A stretch of DNA of 64,000 nt from Vibrio splendidus (lineage in GTDB: Bacteria > Pseudomonadota > Gammaproteobacteria > Enterobacterales > Vibrionaceae): positions 298,665-362,664 of the forward strand of contig NZ_MCUN01000007.1 of NCBI RefSeq assembly GCF_002873455.1. Reading direction: 5' to 3'. The stretch's first letter is position 1. Each line of letters begins with the position of its first letter. The translations under genes were made by a program, and so were the position numbers. Shown here piece by piece: positions 54,300 through 62,888 of this stretch. The notes under the pieces are model-generated. The model had not been told where the DNA came from. It was given only the letters and a program-made list of their open reading frames with translations, and searched no databases.

Positions 54300-55754
54300 A
54301 TGAACCACAACAAAACGGATACAAATCAACCTTCTATTGCCATTGTTGGTGGTGGCATTGCCGGAGCGACAAGCGCAATTCACTTTAGTGAGTTGGGTTT
54401 TAAGGTCACTATCTTGGAAAAAGGGCTTAGTTTGGTCAATGGTCCCCCCATTTGCCACCTGCACGCTGGCGGCAATTTGTATCGAGATATTTCTGTAGAG
54501 CAGTGTCTTCAGTTGCTCACGCAGTCAATTGATACCGTCCGCTTGTTCCCCCATACGATCAATATTCGTCCGACAATTATCGCTGTTCCACATAGTGATG
54601 GTGGAGAGCCGTTGGATTTACTTCCTCGTCTAAAGATAATCAAAAACGCTTATGCTGAGCTTGTTCGTCAAGATAAAAGCAACCAAGTGCTTGGTGAGCC
54701 GGAAGAGTATTACAAGCTGTATAGTAAAGAAGAGCTATTGACACTTGCTACCCAAACACAGCCTTTGAAACCAACATCGCTTGATGATTGGTGTATTCCT
54801 TTTGCCAAACACACGGATCTAGAGACCCTTAAGTATCCTGTTGCTATGGTTCAAGAGTATGGATGGAGTGTATTCCGCTTATCTGCAACCGCTCAGCTGT
54901 CTTTAGGACAACAGTCTAATTGTACCGTGTTAACCAATAGCCGTTTACAATCTGTTGAATCGCTAGGGAAAGGTTGGTCTTTGACTTACACAGATCGCAA
55001 AAATCAGCGCTGTAACCTGAAGGCAGACTACTTGATTAATGCAAGTGGCTTTGAAACGGGCATCGTGGATGACTTTGTCGGTTCTAAGCAACAAAGGTTG
55101 GTTGAGTTCAAAGCCGCATACGTTACAGAGTGGCCGTATTCGCAAGAATGTAAGGAAGAGTGGCCAGAGGTTATCTTCCATGGCCCGAGAGGCACACCGC
55201 AAGGCATGGCTCAGTTAACACCGTACGCTGATGGTGTGTTCCAACTTCACGGTATGACAGAAGGGATTACTTTGTTTGAGGGTGGGCTTGTTTCATCATC
55301 AACAGATTCATCACAACCACAGTTGCCTTCTAAGCTTCTTAAGAAAATCGTATCAGGTTGGAGTGAAAAGCAGCTTGAATTAAGAACTCGTGCGGCAATA
55401 ACGCATATGTCTCAGTTCATTCCAAGTTTTCGCTCTGCACAGGTAGGTGGCAAGCCTTTGTTCGGTGCTCAGCAGATTCCGGGAACCGATCCTAGCTTAA
55501 GAGCTTCAGACGTTTCATTCTGTGGTGATCGCTATGCTCGACTTGAAGTAGTCAAAGCTTCCTCAACCCTAGAGGCTGCACAAAAGATCGCTGAGCATTG
55601 GTTTGATGTCGCAGAGGCGGTATCTATTGAAGATACACACTCAGTGACAATGTCACTTAATTTGGGTGATATTGAAAACCGAGCGATAGATTTGACACAA
55701 GAACGTGGATACCCAGAAGCACTAGCTAAAATATCAGGGCAAGATCACGTCTAA
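54300..55754 (+). CDS. FAD-dependent oxidoreductase
   Basis: 484 residues from ATG 54300. Dinucleotide-binding motif IAIVGGGIAGATSAIHFSELGFKVTILEKG (about 12-41) marks a DAO/GR2-type flavoprotein. A C-terminal flavin contact, KPLFGAQQIPGTDPSLRASD then FCGDRYARLEVVKASSTL, is seen. It resembles the oxidase half of MnmC but lacks the methyltransferase half. A TTG at 54165 with GGAG upstream would add 45 residues of unrelated sequence; the true start is open. Substrate unknown, probably an amine. Terminator at 55792. Confidence 0.78.
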   Translation: MNHNKTDTNQPSIAIVGGGIAGATSAIHFSELGFKVTILEKGLSLVNGPPICHLHAGGNLYRDISVEQCLQLLTQSIDTVRLFPHTINIRPTIIAVPHSDGGEPLDLLPRLKIIKNAYAELVRQDKSNQVLGEPEEYYKLYSKEELLTLATQTQPLKPTSLDDWCIPFAKHTDLETLKYPVAMVQEYGWSVFRLSATAQLSLGQQSNCTVLTNSRLQSVESLGKGWSLTYTDRKNQRCNLKADYLINASGFETGIVDDFVGSKQQRLVEFKAAYVTEWPYSQECKEEWPEVIFHGPRGTPQGMAQLTPYADGVFQLHGMTEGITLFEGGLVSSSTDSSQPQLPSKLLKKIVSGWSEKQLELRTRAAITHMSQFIPSFRSAQVGGKPLFGAQQIPGTDPSLRASDVSFCGDRYARLEVVKASSTLEAAQKIAEHWFDVAEAVSIEDTHSVTMSLNLGDIENRAIDLTQERGYPEALAKISGQDHV

Positions 55755-55791
55755 AAGCTGGTTCAGCCTAAAACCAAGACGCACAAAAATT

Positions 55792-55842
55792 AAATCCAGC
55801 TTACTAGCAATCAGTAAGTAATAAATAGTAAGCTGGATTTTT
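55792..55842. terminator. bidirectional terminator between oxidoreductase and pxpC
   Basis: Perfect 15-bp arms AAATCCAGCTTACTA and TAGTAAGCTGGATTT with T run. Serves both convergent genes. Confidence 0.9.
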
Positions 55843-55909
55843 AATTTAAACGCCTTTTGATGCGAACTTAATCACGGAAACTTCGAATAACAATTCTAAA
55901 CAAAAAATA

Positions 55910-56860
55910 TCAATAACCGAAAAACTGAGCCCATTGGCACCACACATCTTGTAACCCTAAGCGATCACCTTTGCTAAACGAGACCTCATGTCCAGGTTTG
56001 GCTTGTGCTAGGCGCGGTAAATCGATTCTGGCGACACATCCAATCTTCGGATAGCCACCAATGGTCTGTCTATCATTAAGCAACACGATAGGTTGCCCAT
56101 CTTGGGGGACTTGAATCGCACCAAGGGCAATCCCTTCTGACAATAGCGAAATATCAGGTGAATCAATCGATTCACCACTGAGTCGATAACCCATCCGATT
56201 AGAGTTTTGGTCAACGTGATACTGTGCGTTATACAAAGTCTCTTTTGCTGACTCGGAGAACTGCTCGCTTTGATAGCCTTCAATCACTCGCAGGTTCACT
56301 GGTAGATTGTAATCGGGCGTGTATCGGAAGGTGACACTCAACGCTTTAAACGGGCGCGAGAGTTCGTGTTGAGTAAAAGCAATTTGTTGCCCTTGCTGGC
56401 ATGGTTGTCCATCTTGCGTTAACCCACCAATCATTTCACGAGTCACTGTAGAACAGCTATTAAGAGTTGATGGGACATCAAAGCCACCCTTAACGGCTAA
56501 ATACGCCCTTAGACCGTTTTTAGGCAAACCAAATGAGAGAACTTGCCCCTTAAAAGCTTGAAAAGTACGCCAGTTCGACTGTGGCTCACCATCGAGCTTC
56601 GCTTGTAAATCGCCACCGCATAACGCCATTTCGCAATCAAAATCGATTCGTAACGCACATTGCCCAAGCGTGACTTCCAATGCAGCTTGGTTTACTGGAT
56701 TTCCCAATAGGAGATTGGCCCAACTATACGAGTAATCATCAACGGGCCCACCTTGTGTCAATCCGAGATGAGCGACGCCAAATCGCCCAAAGTCTTGAAT
56801 TAGACTCAACGGGCCCGGTTTAATCACTGTTAGTGTTGGTTTAACTTTTGTCTTAACCAT
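55910..56860 (-). CDS. pxpC: 5-oxoprolinase subunit PxpC
   Basis: 316 residues from ATG 56860, which overlaps the pxpB stop by eight bases and has GGAG nine bases upstream. Biotin-dependent carboxyltransferase-fold protein (KipA family): SLIQDFGRFGVAHLGLTQGG then PVDDYSYSWANLLLGNP (about 15-50), LAVKGGFDVP, and GVAR-type ending. With PxpA and PxpB it forms the ATP-dependent enzyme that opens 5-oxoproline to glutamate. Final gene of the operon. Confidence 0.92.
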   Translation of the reverse strand: MVKTKVKPTLTVIKPGPLSLIQDFGRFGVAHLGLTQGGPVDDYSYSWANLLLGNPVNQAALEVTLGQCALRIDFDCEMALCGGDLQAKLDGEPQSNWRTFQAFKGQVLSFGLPKNGLRAYLAVKGGFDVPSTLNSCSTVTREMIGGLTQDGQPCQQGQQIAFTQHELSRPFKALSVTFRYTPDYNLPVNLRVIEGYQSEQFSESAKETLYNAQYHVDQNSNRMGYRLSGESIDSPDISLLSEGIALGAIQVPQDGQPIVLLNDRQTIGGYPKIGCVARIDLPRLAQAKPGHEVSFSKGDRLGLQDVWCQWAQFFGY

Positions 56861-57617
56861 TAGCGACATCTCCACTAATCTCCATAGACCTAAGCTCAAT
56901 AAATTCTTGTTTTGAAATCGCGATGAAACGGACTGTATCACCGACATTAAGTAGAGACAGCGACTTTTGCGTGATATCAGCGTTCTTCAATTGGCTATGT
57001 TCAAACAGTGCGAGCGGGCAATTGCCAATAATGTTCCAACCGCCCGGTGAGTCCGAAGGATACACCGCCGTTTTCGTATCTGCGATGGCGATACTGCCTT
57101 TCGGTACACTTAAACGTGGGGTTGAATGACGAGGCAAAGCAAGTTCATTGACCACATCAGACATAAACGCAAAGCCAGGCGTAAACCCAATAGCACTGAC
57201 GCTGTATGTCTGTGAGGTATGATGTTGAATGATCTCGTCTAACGACATGCCTTTGGCTTGATAGCGATCTAAGTCGAGTGCCGTTTCTGGTGAGTAATAA
57301 GCAGGAAGCTCAATAGTATGACTAGTGTTAATAACATTAGAAAATGACGACAAAGCTTGAGTCAACAAAGTGTTGAGCTGTCCAATAATATGTTGTTCTG
57401 AAATCCGATAAGGTAAGTAGTCAATCAAAATAGTGTGGTAAGCCGGTGTCACATTCATCAATACAGACGCTAAGTTTTGGCGAATGGCATCGGAAAAGTG
57501 AGCCAAGTACTGCGCATATTGAGCGTTAGATTGGCGACTTGGATCTGACACCAAGGTTACTAAAACACTGCATTCTGCGACTGGCGTTATATTGAATTCA
57601 ATTTGTTTCGTCGTCAT
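56853..57617 (-). CDS. pxpB: 5-oxoprolinase subunit PxpB
   Basis: 254 residues, longer than E. coli PxpB (218). KipI-like fold: HTSQTYSVSAIGFTPGFAFM then GLAMPRHSTPR-type motif here LALPRHSTPRLSVPKGSIAI, and the end SPGGWNIIGNCPLALF. ATG with GGAAAC upstream. Overlaps pxpC by eight bases. The gap to pxpA is 189 bases without ORF, unusual for this otherwise tight operon, so pxpBC may have its own promoter. Confidence 0.92.
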   Translation of the reverse strand: MTTKQIEFNITPVAECSVLVTLVSDPSRQSNAQYAQYLAHFSDAIRQNLASVLMNVTPAYHTILIDYLPYRISEQHIIGQLNTLLTQALSSFSNVINTSHTIELPAYYSPETALDLDRYQAKGMSLDEIIQHHTSQTYSVSAIGFTPGFAFMSDVVNELALPRHSTPRLSVPKGSIAIADTKTAVYPSDSPGGWNIIGNCPLALFEHSQLKNADITQKSLSLLNVGDTVRFIAISKQEFIELRSMEISGDVANG

Positions 57618-57806
57618 TTCGTTTCCATACTTTTTTCGATGCTTTTGTTTGCTTGTTTTTTCAATACTGTAGCTTGCTTGGCGTTTCTAACTTCCGTGTC
57701 CAAACCAATACAAAGAGACTAGATCTTACGAGCAATTGGTTAGGTGAGCGGTTAAGCGAACGATAAGGCCATGCGTCACACAAATCACACGCTTCATACT
57801 AACTAA

Positions 57807-58550
57807 CTAGTTAAAAGCGTTGAGGTCTTGTCTGATTTTTCTAATTAATGCAATGGATTGGGGGTTATCACCATGAACACAGATGGTATCGGCTTCAATA
57901 GGCAGTCTCTCACCTTCAATGGTCGTGACCGAGCCGTAGTTAATGATTTGCATGACTTGGTTATAGATGTCGTCTTGATTGACGTAAACCGAGCCTTTTT
58001 GAGTTCGCGGTGATAACTGTCCGTTATTTAAGTATGCACGGTCAGCAAACGCTTCAAACAAGAGGGGTAAGTCATGATCGTCAGCAATATCTAAATACTG
58101 CTGATTGTCGGACGAAGAGAGAATCATCAAGGGGATGTTAAATCCAGCGACCGCTTGAGCAACGGCATTAAATACATCAATGTTCGCCATCATATCGTTG
58201 TAAAGGGCGCCATGAGGTTTCACATAGCCAACAGAGGTGTGGTGATAGCGGCAAAGGGCTTGTAGTGCACCGACCTGATAGCAAACTAATTCACTGATTT
58301 CATCCATGGTATGTGGAATAGAACGGCGACCAAACCCAACTAAATCTTGATAACCAGGATGAGCACCAATTTGGGTGTGATAGTGCTGTGCCAGTTTTAT
58401 GGTCTTGGACATAACGTGCGGATCAGACGCGTGAAAGCCACATGCGATGTTCGCCATATCGACCCATTCCATGACCGACTCATCATCGCCCATCTTCCAA
58501 TTGCCGAAACTTTCTCCCATGTCGCAATTAAGCAAAATCTTCGTTGTCAC
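57807..58550 (-). CDS. pxpA: 5-oxoprolinase subunit PxpA (LamB/YcsF family)
   Basis: 247 residues. Signature LLNCDMGESFGNWKMGDD (about 6-23), MANIACGFHASDPHVM, IGAHPGYQDLVGFGRR and GYVKPHGALYNDM. Metal-binding hydrolase-like subunit of the prokaryotic 5-oxoprolinase. Start is GTG 58550 with AAGGA about ten bases upstream; no better ATG in frame. First gene of pxpABC. The system salvages 5-oxoproline formed by spontaneous glutamine cyclisation. Confidence 0.93.
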   Translation of the reverse strand: MTTKILLNCDMGESFGNWKMGDDESVMEWVDMANIACGFHASDPHVMSKTIKLAQHYHTQIGAHPGYQDLVGFGRRSIPHTMDEISELVCYQVGALQALCRYHHTSVGYVKPHGALYNDMMANIDVFNAVAQAVAGFNIPLMILSSSDNQQYLDIADDHDLPLLFEAFADRAYLNNGQLSPRTQKGSVYVNQDDIYNQVMQIINYGSVTTIEGERLPIEADTICVHGDNPQSIALIRKIRQDLNAFN

Positions 58551-58720
58551 GTGGTGCTAATCCTTTACGTTGAGGTAAGTAATGACGGTCTTATAAATAC
58601 CATAAATAAACAGTGACCTAACTCAAACTTTCGACACCGAAAATTTACCAGTATGGCATTTCATATATAGTTAAGCTATTGGTCAAAGGATTAATATCTA
58701 TCTGTATATTAGGTGAGCAC

Positions 58721-58936
58721 ATGATATCCCGCCAGGTTTGCTTAGGGTTAGCATTAACGACACCTGTTTTTGTATCGGCTCAAGAAAACTCTCTAGAGCA
58801 ACTCATGTCGATGAGCCTTGAAGAGTTGTCTATGTTAGATGTTGAAATGGAAACGGCTTCGAAAGCGACACAAAAACTGACCGATATTTGTGTCAACCAA
58901 GAGTCGGTGTATGTGAGGGTATCGCATGAATTCTAA
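58721..58936 (+). pseudogene. TonB-dependent receptor reduced by in-frame deletion
   Basis: 71 residues. Signal peptide MISRQVCLGLALTTPVFVSA, then the plug-start signature LEQLMSMSLEELSMLDVEME followed by TASKATQKLTD, typical of receptors that precede YfiR/GGDEF genes. Directly after it comes NQESVYVRVSHEF-stop, which fits an outer-membrane last beta-strand with terminal Phe and alternating hydrophobics. So the receptor appears to have lost nearly all of plug and barrel, probably around 58886, while keeping the frame. Its stop overlaps the YfiR start, as in an intact operon. Could still be expressed as a short exported peptide. Confidence 0.7.
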
Positions 58937-59426
58937 ATGGCTTAAGCACCGCATTAAGCTCGGTTTTACTGAACTCAGCCTTGCCACGTTAGCTATGCTT
59001 ATTGTGCCGTTGAATACATCGGCGGCTAGTTTCAAGCCTCATGAAGTGAAAGCAGTGTACCTTTTTAGAATTGCCAACTTTATTCATTGGAACGACGAAA
59101 GCGCAATGAATACGGTTAACTTCTGTGTGATTGGCGATGAAGAGGTAAGCAAAGCACTGACGTCGATTACACAAGGGAAATCTATTCGTTCTCTCGCGAT
59201 TCAAGTTCATCAATTGGTGACTCCTAGGTGTGATATTACTTATCTATCTGACCTCGATAATGATGAATTTAGCCGTAAAGCCCACTCACCACATGCTGTG
59301 ACGATAAGTGATATCCCAAACTTTACGGACATGGGAGGGGTCATCGAGCTAACGCACATCAACAACAAGCTAAAGCCTAAGATCAACTTAGTAAATGCAA
59401 GACGCGGTGAATACGTCATCGGTTAA
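58926..59426 (+). CDS. YfiR-family periplasmic protein (DUF4154)
   Basis: 166 residues. Signal-like N-terminus (about 15-33), then FKPHEVKAVYLFRIANFIHW, the YfiR opening motif, and cysteine pair region FCVIGDEE...TPRCDITYLS. In Pseudomonas YfiR binds the periplasmic part of the diguanylate cyclase YfiN and inhibits it; the CHASE8-type cyclase gene follows 35 bases later. ATG 58926 overlaps the receptor remnant by 11 bases with AGGG upstream. Redox control by the two Cys is possible. Confidence 0.87.
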   Translation: MNSKWLKHRIKLGFTELSLATLAMLIVPLNTSAASFKPHEVKAVYLFRIANFIHWNDESAMNTVNFCVIGDEEVSKALTSITQGKSIRSLAIQVHQLVTPRCDITYLSDLDNDEFSRKAHSPHAVTISDIPNFTDMGGVIELTHINNKLKPKINLVNARRGEYVIG

Positions 59427-59461
59427 AATCTATTAAGAATCGCTATAGTGGAGGGCCAATA

Positions 59462-61435
59462 ATGTTGTCTTTCATTAATAATATATCGATTAAAAACAAG
59501 CTTATATTACCGATTGTCATCTTCATCGTGGTTACTTTTGTAACGATTCAATCGGTTAATTACACTGTCACTTTTGAGCGTGAAAAAGAGAGTCTTATTC
59601 AGCGAGTTAAAGTGTTGGCACAAGGTGTTGCTTATAACCTACAAGCCGCAATTCTATTTGAGGATAAACCTTCGGCTCAGGAAATTTTGTCAGCCTTCGT
59701 TGCAGATAAAGATATCGTCAGGGTAAAACTCTATGACATAAACAAACAACTTTTTGCCAGCTATCAAGTGAGCAATACGTTGGTTCCAAGGCCGAATACA
59801 GATGAATTAAATGACATCGCGGATCATCAATTTGCCATCTCCGAGAATTTCATCTTTTTACTCGTCCCGGTGACGCTGGATGACGCTGTGATCGCGAACT
59901 TGAGAGTGACAATATCAAAAGAGACGTTTAATACGATCTTAACGAATATTTTCAAAGTTGCGGCGGTTTACCTGTTGTTTCTAGTGATCTTAGGTGGGGT
60001 ACTGGTCAAATTGGTTCAACGCTTGATTATCGAGCCGATGTTTGACCTTAATGAGGCGATGCAAGCCTTTGTTGAGCGTCGTTCAGAACAACCAAAATTA
60101 GTTGCAACGAACCGTGATGAGATAGGAGATCTAATTCGCGCTTTCAATACCATGCTCGCAAGGCTTCAACATCGCGATAACCAAATCAATTTTACGTTAG
60201 ACAAGTTGCAAGAAGAAAAGTCGTTTGCGAATGAGGTCATTGAAACCGTTCAGCACTCATTGTTGGTTGTGGATGAAAAAGGGATCATTGTTCATGCGAA
60301 CGCAGCCACACGCGATATTTTTAAGTGTTCCGAAGCGTTTCTTGAAAATTTATTGATTCAAGACTTGATCGCGACCAAGCAAACTGGGGTCATACAAGCG
60401 GTTATCGACGCCAATATTGAGTTCAATGACGAGTTACTCGAAACCACCGATCTATATCAATCAAAACGCTGGCTTCGTGTGAGTAGCCGTTCGTTGTCGA
60501 AACATGGTCGTATCCTTTATGCAATCCAAGATGTCACGGGGATAGAAACAGCGATGAGCCGTCAGCGTATAGCTGCGGGGGTTTTTGAGAACAGTAAAGA
60601 TGGCTTAATCGTACTGAATTCGTCAAACGTGATTACCATGGTTAATCCTGCGGTCACTCAACTTCTCGGTTATCACGCTGATCTGCTGGTGGGTAAAACA
60701 CCATTTGATGTGTTTTCTTGGCAACAATTTTCATCACTAATGCCGACAATTCGCAGTTCTTTAGAAAATTACGGTCAATGGCAAGGTGAGGTATGGGAAA
60801 AGAGTGCATCTGGCACTTTGGTTCCAATGTTTGTCAAAGTGAACCGAGTTTCGTCAGACAATGAGAAAGACGAGTTTGATATGGTACTAACATTGTCTGA
60901 TTTATCTAATGTTAAAGAGATGGAAAGGCTTGAACACTTGGCTCATCACGACGCGTTAACTGGCTTAGCCAACAGAGCGCAGCTGTATAAGGTGATGGAT
61001 GATGTTGTAACCTCCAGCCATTATTTAAACCAGCAGTTTGCGGTTATCTATTTGGATCTTGATGGCTTTAAACACGTTAACGATAACTTTGGACACGATG
61101 CGGGAGACGAAATCCTCAAACAAGTATCGAGCCGATTGTTATCTCAGGTTCGTGCTGGAGATTTAGTTGCACGTTTGTCGGGTGATGAATTTGTTCTTAT
61201 TATTAAACAGACCAACAAAGTTTTATTAGTGAAGTTAGCTGAGAGACTGTTGCAGCTGATTGGGCAACAAGTGACCCACAAACAGCGTTCACTTAATGTT
61301 GGAGCGAGCTTGGGCATACACTTAGTTGATGGTTCAGAGCGCGATATTGACGTGATTCTAAAAATTGCTGATGAGGCGATGTACCAAGCGAAACGCAAAG
61401 GAAAAGGTCAATTTGTGTTCTCTCGTAATAGTTAA
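59462..61435 (+). CDS. diguanylate cyclase, CHASE8-HAMP-PAS-PAS-GGDEF
   Basis: 657 residues. TM1 about 14-33, periplasmic CHASE8-like domain about 35-155 (QRVKVLAQGVAYNLQAAILF), TM2 about 160-182, HAMP about 183-235, PAS 1 about 255-360, PAS 2 about 365-485, GGDEF about 487-655. Active-site motif is SGDEF (573-577), an accepted active variant, with an RxxD inhibitory site at 564-567. Makes c-di-GMP; likely held off by the YfiR protein. Unlike YfiN it has two PAS domains. ATG after GGAGGG. Confidence 0.92.
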   Translation: MLSFINNISIKNKLILPIVIFIVVTFVTIQSVNYTVTFEREKESLIQRVKVLAQGVAYNLQAAILFEDKPSAQEILSAFVADKDIVRVKLYDINKQLFASYQVSNTLVPRPNTDELNDIADHQFAISENFIFLLVPVTLDDAVIANLRVTISKETFNTILTNIFKVAAVYLLFLVILGGVLVKLVQRLIIEPMFDLNEAMQAFVERRSEQPKLVATNRDEIGDLIRAFNTMLARLQHRDNQINFTLDKLQEEKSFANEVIETVQHSLLVVDEKGIIVHANAATRDIFKCSEAFLENLLIQDLIATKQTGVIQAVIDANIEFNDELLETTDLYQSKRWLRVSSRSLSKHGRILYAIQDVTGIETAMSRQRIAAGVFENSKDGLIVLNSSNVITMVNPAVTQLLGYHADLLVGKTPFDVFSWQQFSSLMPTIRSSLENYGQWQGEVWEKSASGTLVPMFVKVNRVSSDNEKDEFDMVLTLSDLSNVKEMERLEHLAHHDALTGLANRAQLYKVMDDVVTSSHYLNQQFAVIYLDLDGFKHVNDNFGHDAGDEILKQVSSRLLSQVRAGDLVARLSGDEFVLIIKQTNKVLLVKLAERLLQLIGQQVTHKQRSLNVGASLGIHLVDGSERDIDVILKIADEAMYQAKRKGKGQFVFSRNS

Positions 61436-61519
61436 TTGCCAAAGGCGTTTGTGACCTCAACCTAAGTTGTTGTATCATAAGTGATAGGTTGAATATTTTA
61501 ATTAAAAGGTCTGCTAAAC

Positions 61520-62533
61520 ATGAATGTTTTAGTTACAGGTGGCATGGGTTACATCGGTAGCCATACAAGTATCCAGATGATCAATGCGGGCATGACTCCT
61601 GTACTTTTTGATAGCTTGTACAACAGTAAACCAAGCGTACTAGAGCGTATCGAAAAAGTATCTGGTGTTCGCCCTGATTTCATTGAAGGTGACGTTCGTG
61701 ATAAAGCACTTTTAATTGAAACCATGAAGCAACACAACATTGAAGCGGTTATTCACTTCGCCGGTCTGAAAGCAGTCGGCGAGTCAGTTGAGAAACCACT
61801 TGAATACTATGACAACAACGTTAACGGTACTTTGGTTCTTGTTGATGCAATGCGCGAAGCTGACGTAAAAACCTTAGTATTCAGTTCATCGGCTACCGTT
61901 TATGGCGATCCAGCAAGTGTGCCAATTACTGAAGATTTCCCAACAAGTGCAACGAACCCGTATGGCCGTAGTAAGCTAATGGTTGAAGAGTGCTTAGCAG
62001 ATTTCCATAATGCAAACCCAGATTGGAGCATTACGTTACTTCGCTACTTTAACCCAGTAGGCTCTCATCCAAGTGGTGAATTAGGTGAAGACCCGCAAGG
62101 TATTCCAAATAATCTAATGCCATTTGTCTCTCAAGTAGCAGTCGGTCGACGTGAATTCCTGTCTGTATTTGGTAGCGATTATCCAACAAAAGATGGGACT
62201 GGCGTTCGCGATTACATCCACGTAATGGATCTGTCTGATGGTCACATCGCAGCGCTTGAAAAAGTAGGGCGTAAAGATGGTCTTCATATCTACAACCTTG
62301 GTACTGGTAATGGTTCAAGTGTATTAGATATGGTGAAAGCGTTCGAGAAAGCGAGTGGTAAACAAGTCCCTTATAAACTGGTCGATCGCCGCCCTGGTGA
62401 TATAGCAGAATGTTGGGCAGATCCAGCTAAAGCTCAGAAAGAACTGGGCTGGAATGCTACGCGTACATTGACTGAAATGACGGAAGATACATGGCGCTGG
62501 CAGTCAACGAATCCAAATGGTTTCCCTGGCTGA
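61520..62533 (+). CDS. galE: UDP-glucose 4-epimerase
   Basis: 337 residues (E. coli GalE 338). NAD-binding VTGGMGYIGSH (5-15), Ser in FSSSATVYGD, and Tyr-x3-Lys in YGRSK. Interconverts UDP-glucose and UDP-galactose for galactose use and surface polysaccharide. No galT, galK or galM adjoins it, so it is more likely tied to envelope or capsule sugar supply. ATG 61520 with AAAAGG upstream; ends in a terminator. Confidence 0.96.
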   Translation: MNVLVTGGMGYIGSHTSIQMINAGMTPVLFDSLYNSKPSVLERIEKVSGVRPDFIEGDVRDKALLIETMKQHNIEAVIHFAGLKAVGESVEKPLEYYDNNVNGTLVLVDAMREADVKTLVFSSSATVYGDPASVPITEDFPTSATNPYGRSKLMVEECLADFHNANPDWSITLLRYFNPVGSHPSGELGEDPQGIPNNLMPFVSQVAVGRREFLSVFGSDYPTKDGTGVRDYIHVMDLSDGHIAALEKVGRKDGLHIYNLGTGNGSSVLDMVKAFEKASGKQVPYKLVDRRPGDIAECWADPAKAQKELGWNATRTLTEMTEDTWRWQSTNPNGFPG

Positions 62534-62564
62534 TCTAGTTGTTTCATGAATGATTAATATACAG

Positions 62565-62589
62565 AAAGATGCTTTAGGGCATCTTTTTT
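62565..62589 (+). terminator. terminator of galE
   Basis: AAAGATGC/GCATCTTT with 6-base loop and a run of T. Confidence 0.88.
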
Positions 62590-62702
62590 GATCTAAATCG
62601 AATAAAAAGTGAATTAGTGGTTAAAAAGTATCATTCTGTATCGGTTGTTGTTATCATGCTCGCGAAATATATGTTTAATGTTAATTTTCTTTGGAGTTAA
62701 TC

Positions 62703-62777
62703 ATGGAACTAGGCCTAATTATCACTTTCATCATTGCTGCTGCAGTAATGGTTAAGAAAGAGATGGCAGAGAAATAA
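62703..62777 (+). CDS. 24-residue membrane peptide
   Basis: ATG 62703 with GGAG six bases upstream. Product begins MELGLIITFIIAAAVMVKKE and ends MAEK: one hydrophobic helix followed by a positively charged end. It has its own terminator at 62820 and sits after the galE terminator, so it looks like an independent tiny gene. Not recognised; likely a small inner-membrane protein. Confidence 0.6.
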   Translation: MELGLIITFIIAAAVMVKKEMAEK

Positions 62778-62819
62778 TTTCACTTTATCCCTTTTTAATA
62801 CAATTTTTAGTGAAATAAT

Positions 62820-62845
62820 AAAAGCCAGCATTTAGCTGGCTTTTT
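62820..62845. terminator. terminator between the 24-residue gene and the receptor
   Basis: AAAAGCCAGC/GCTGGCTTTTT with 5-base loop; also fits the convergent receptor gene. Confidence 0.9.
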
Positions 62846-62888
62846 AGTTTCTGCAGTATACGTTTCTGTGGTTCAGCTTTCTAACGAA

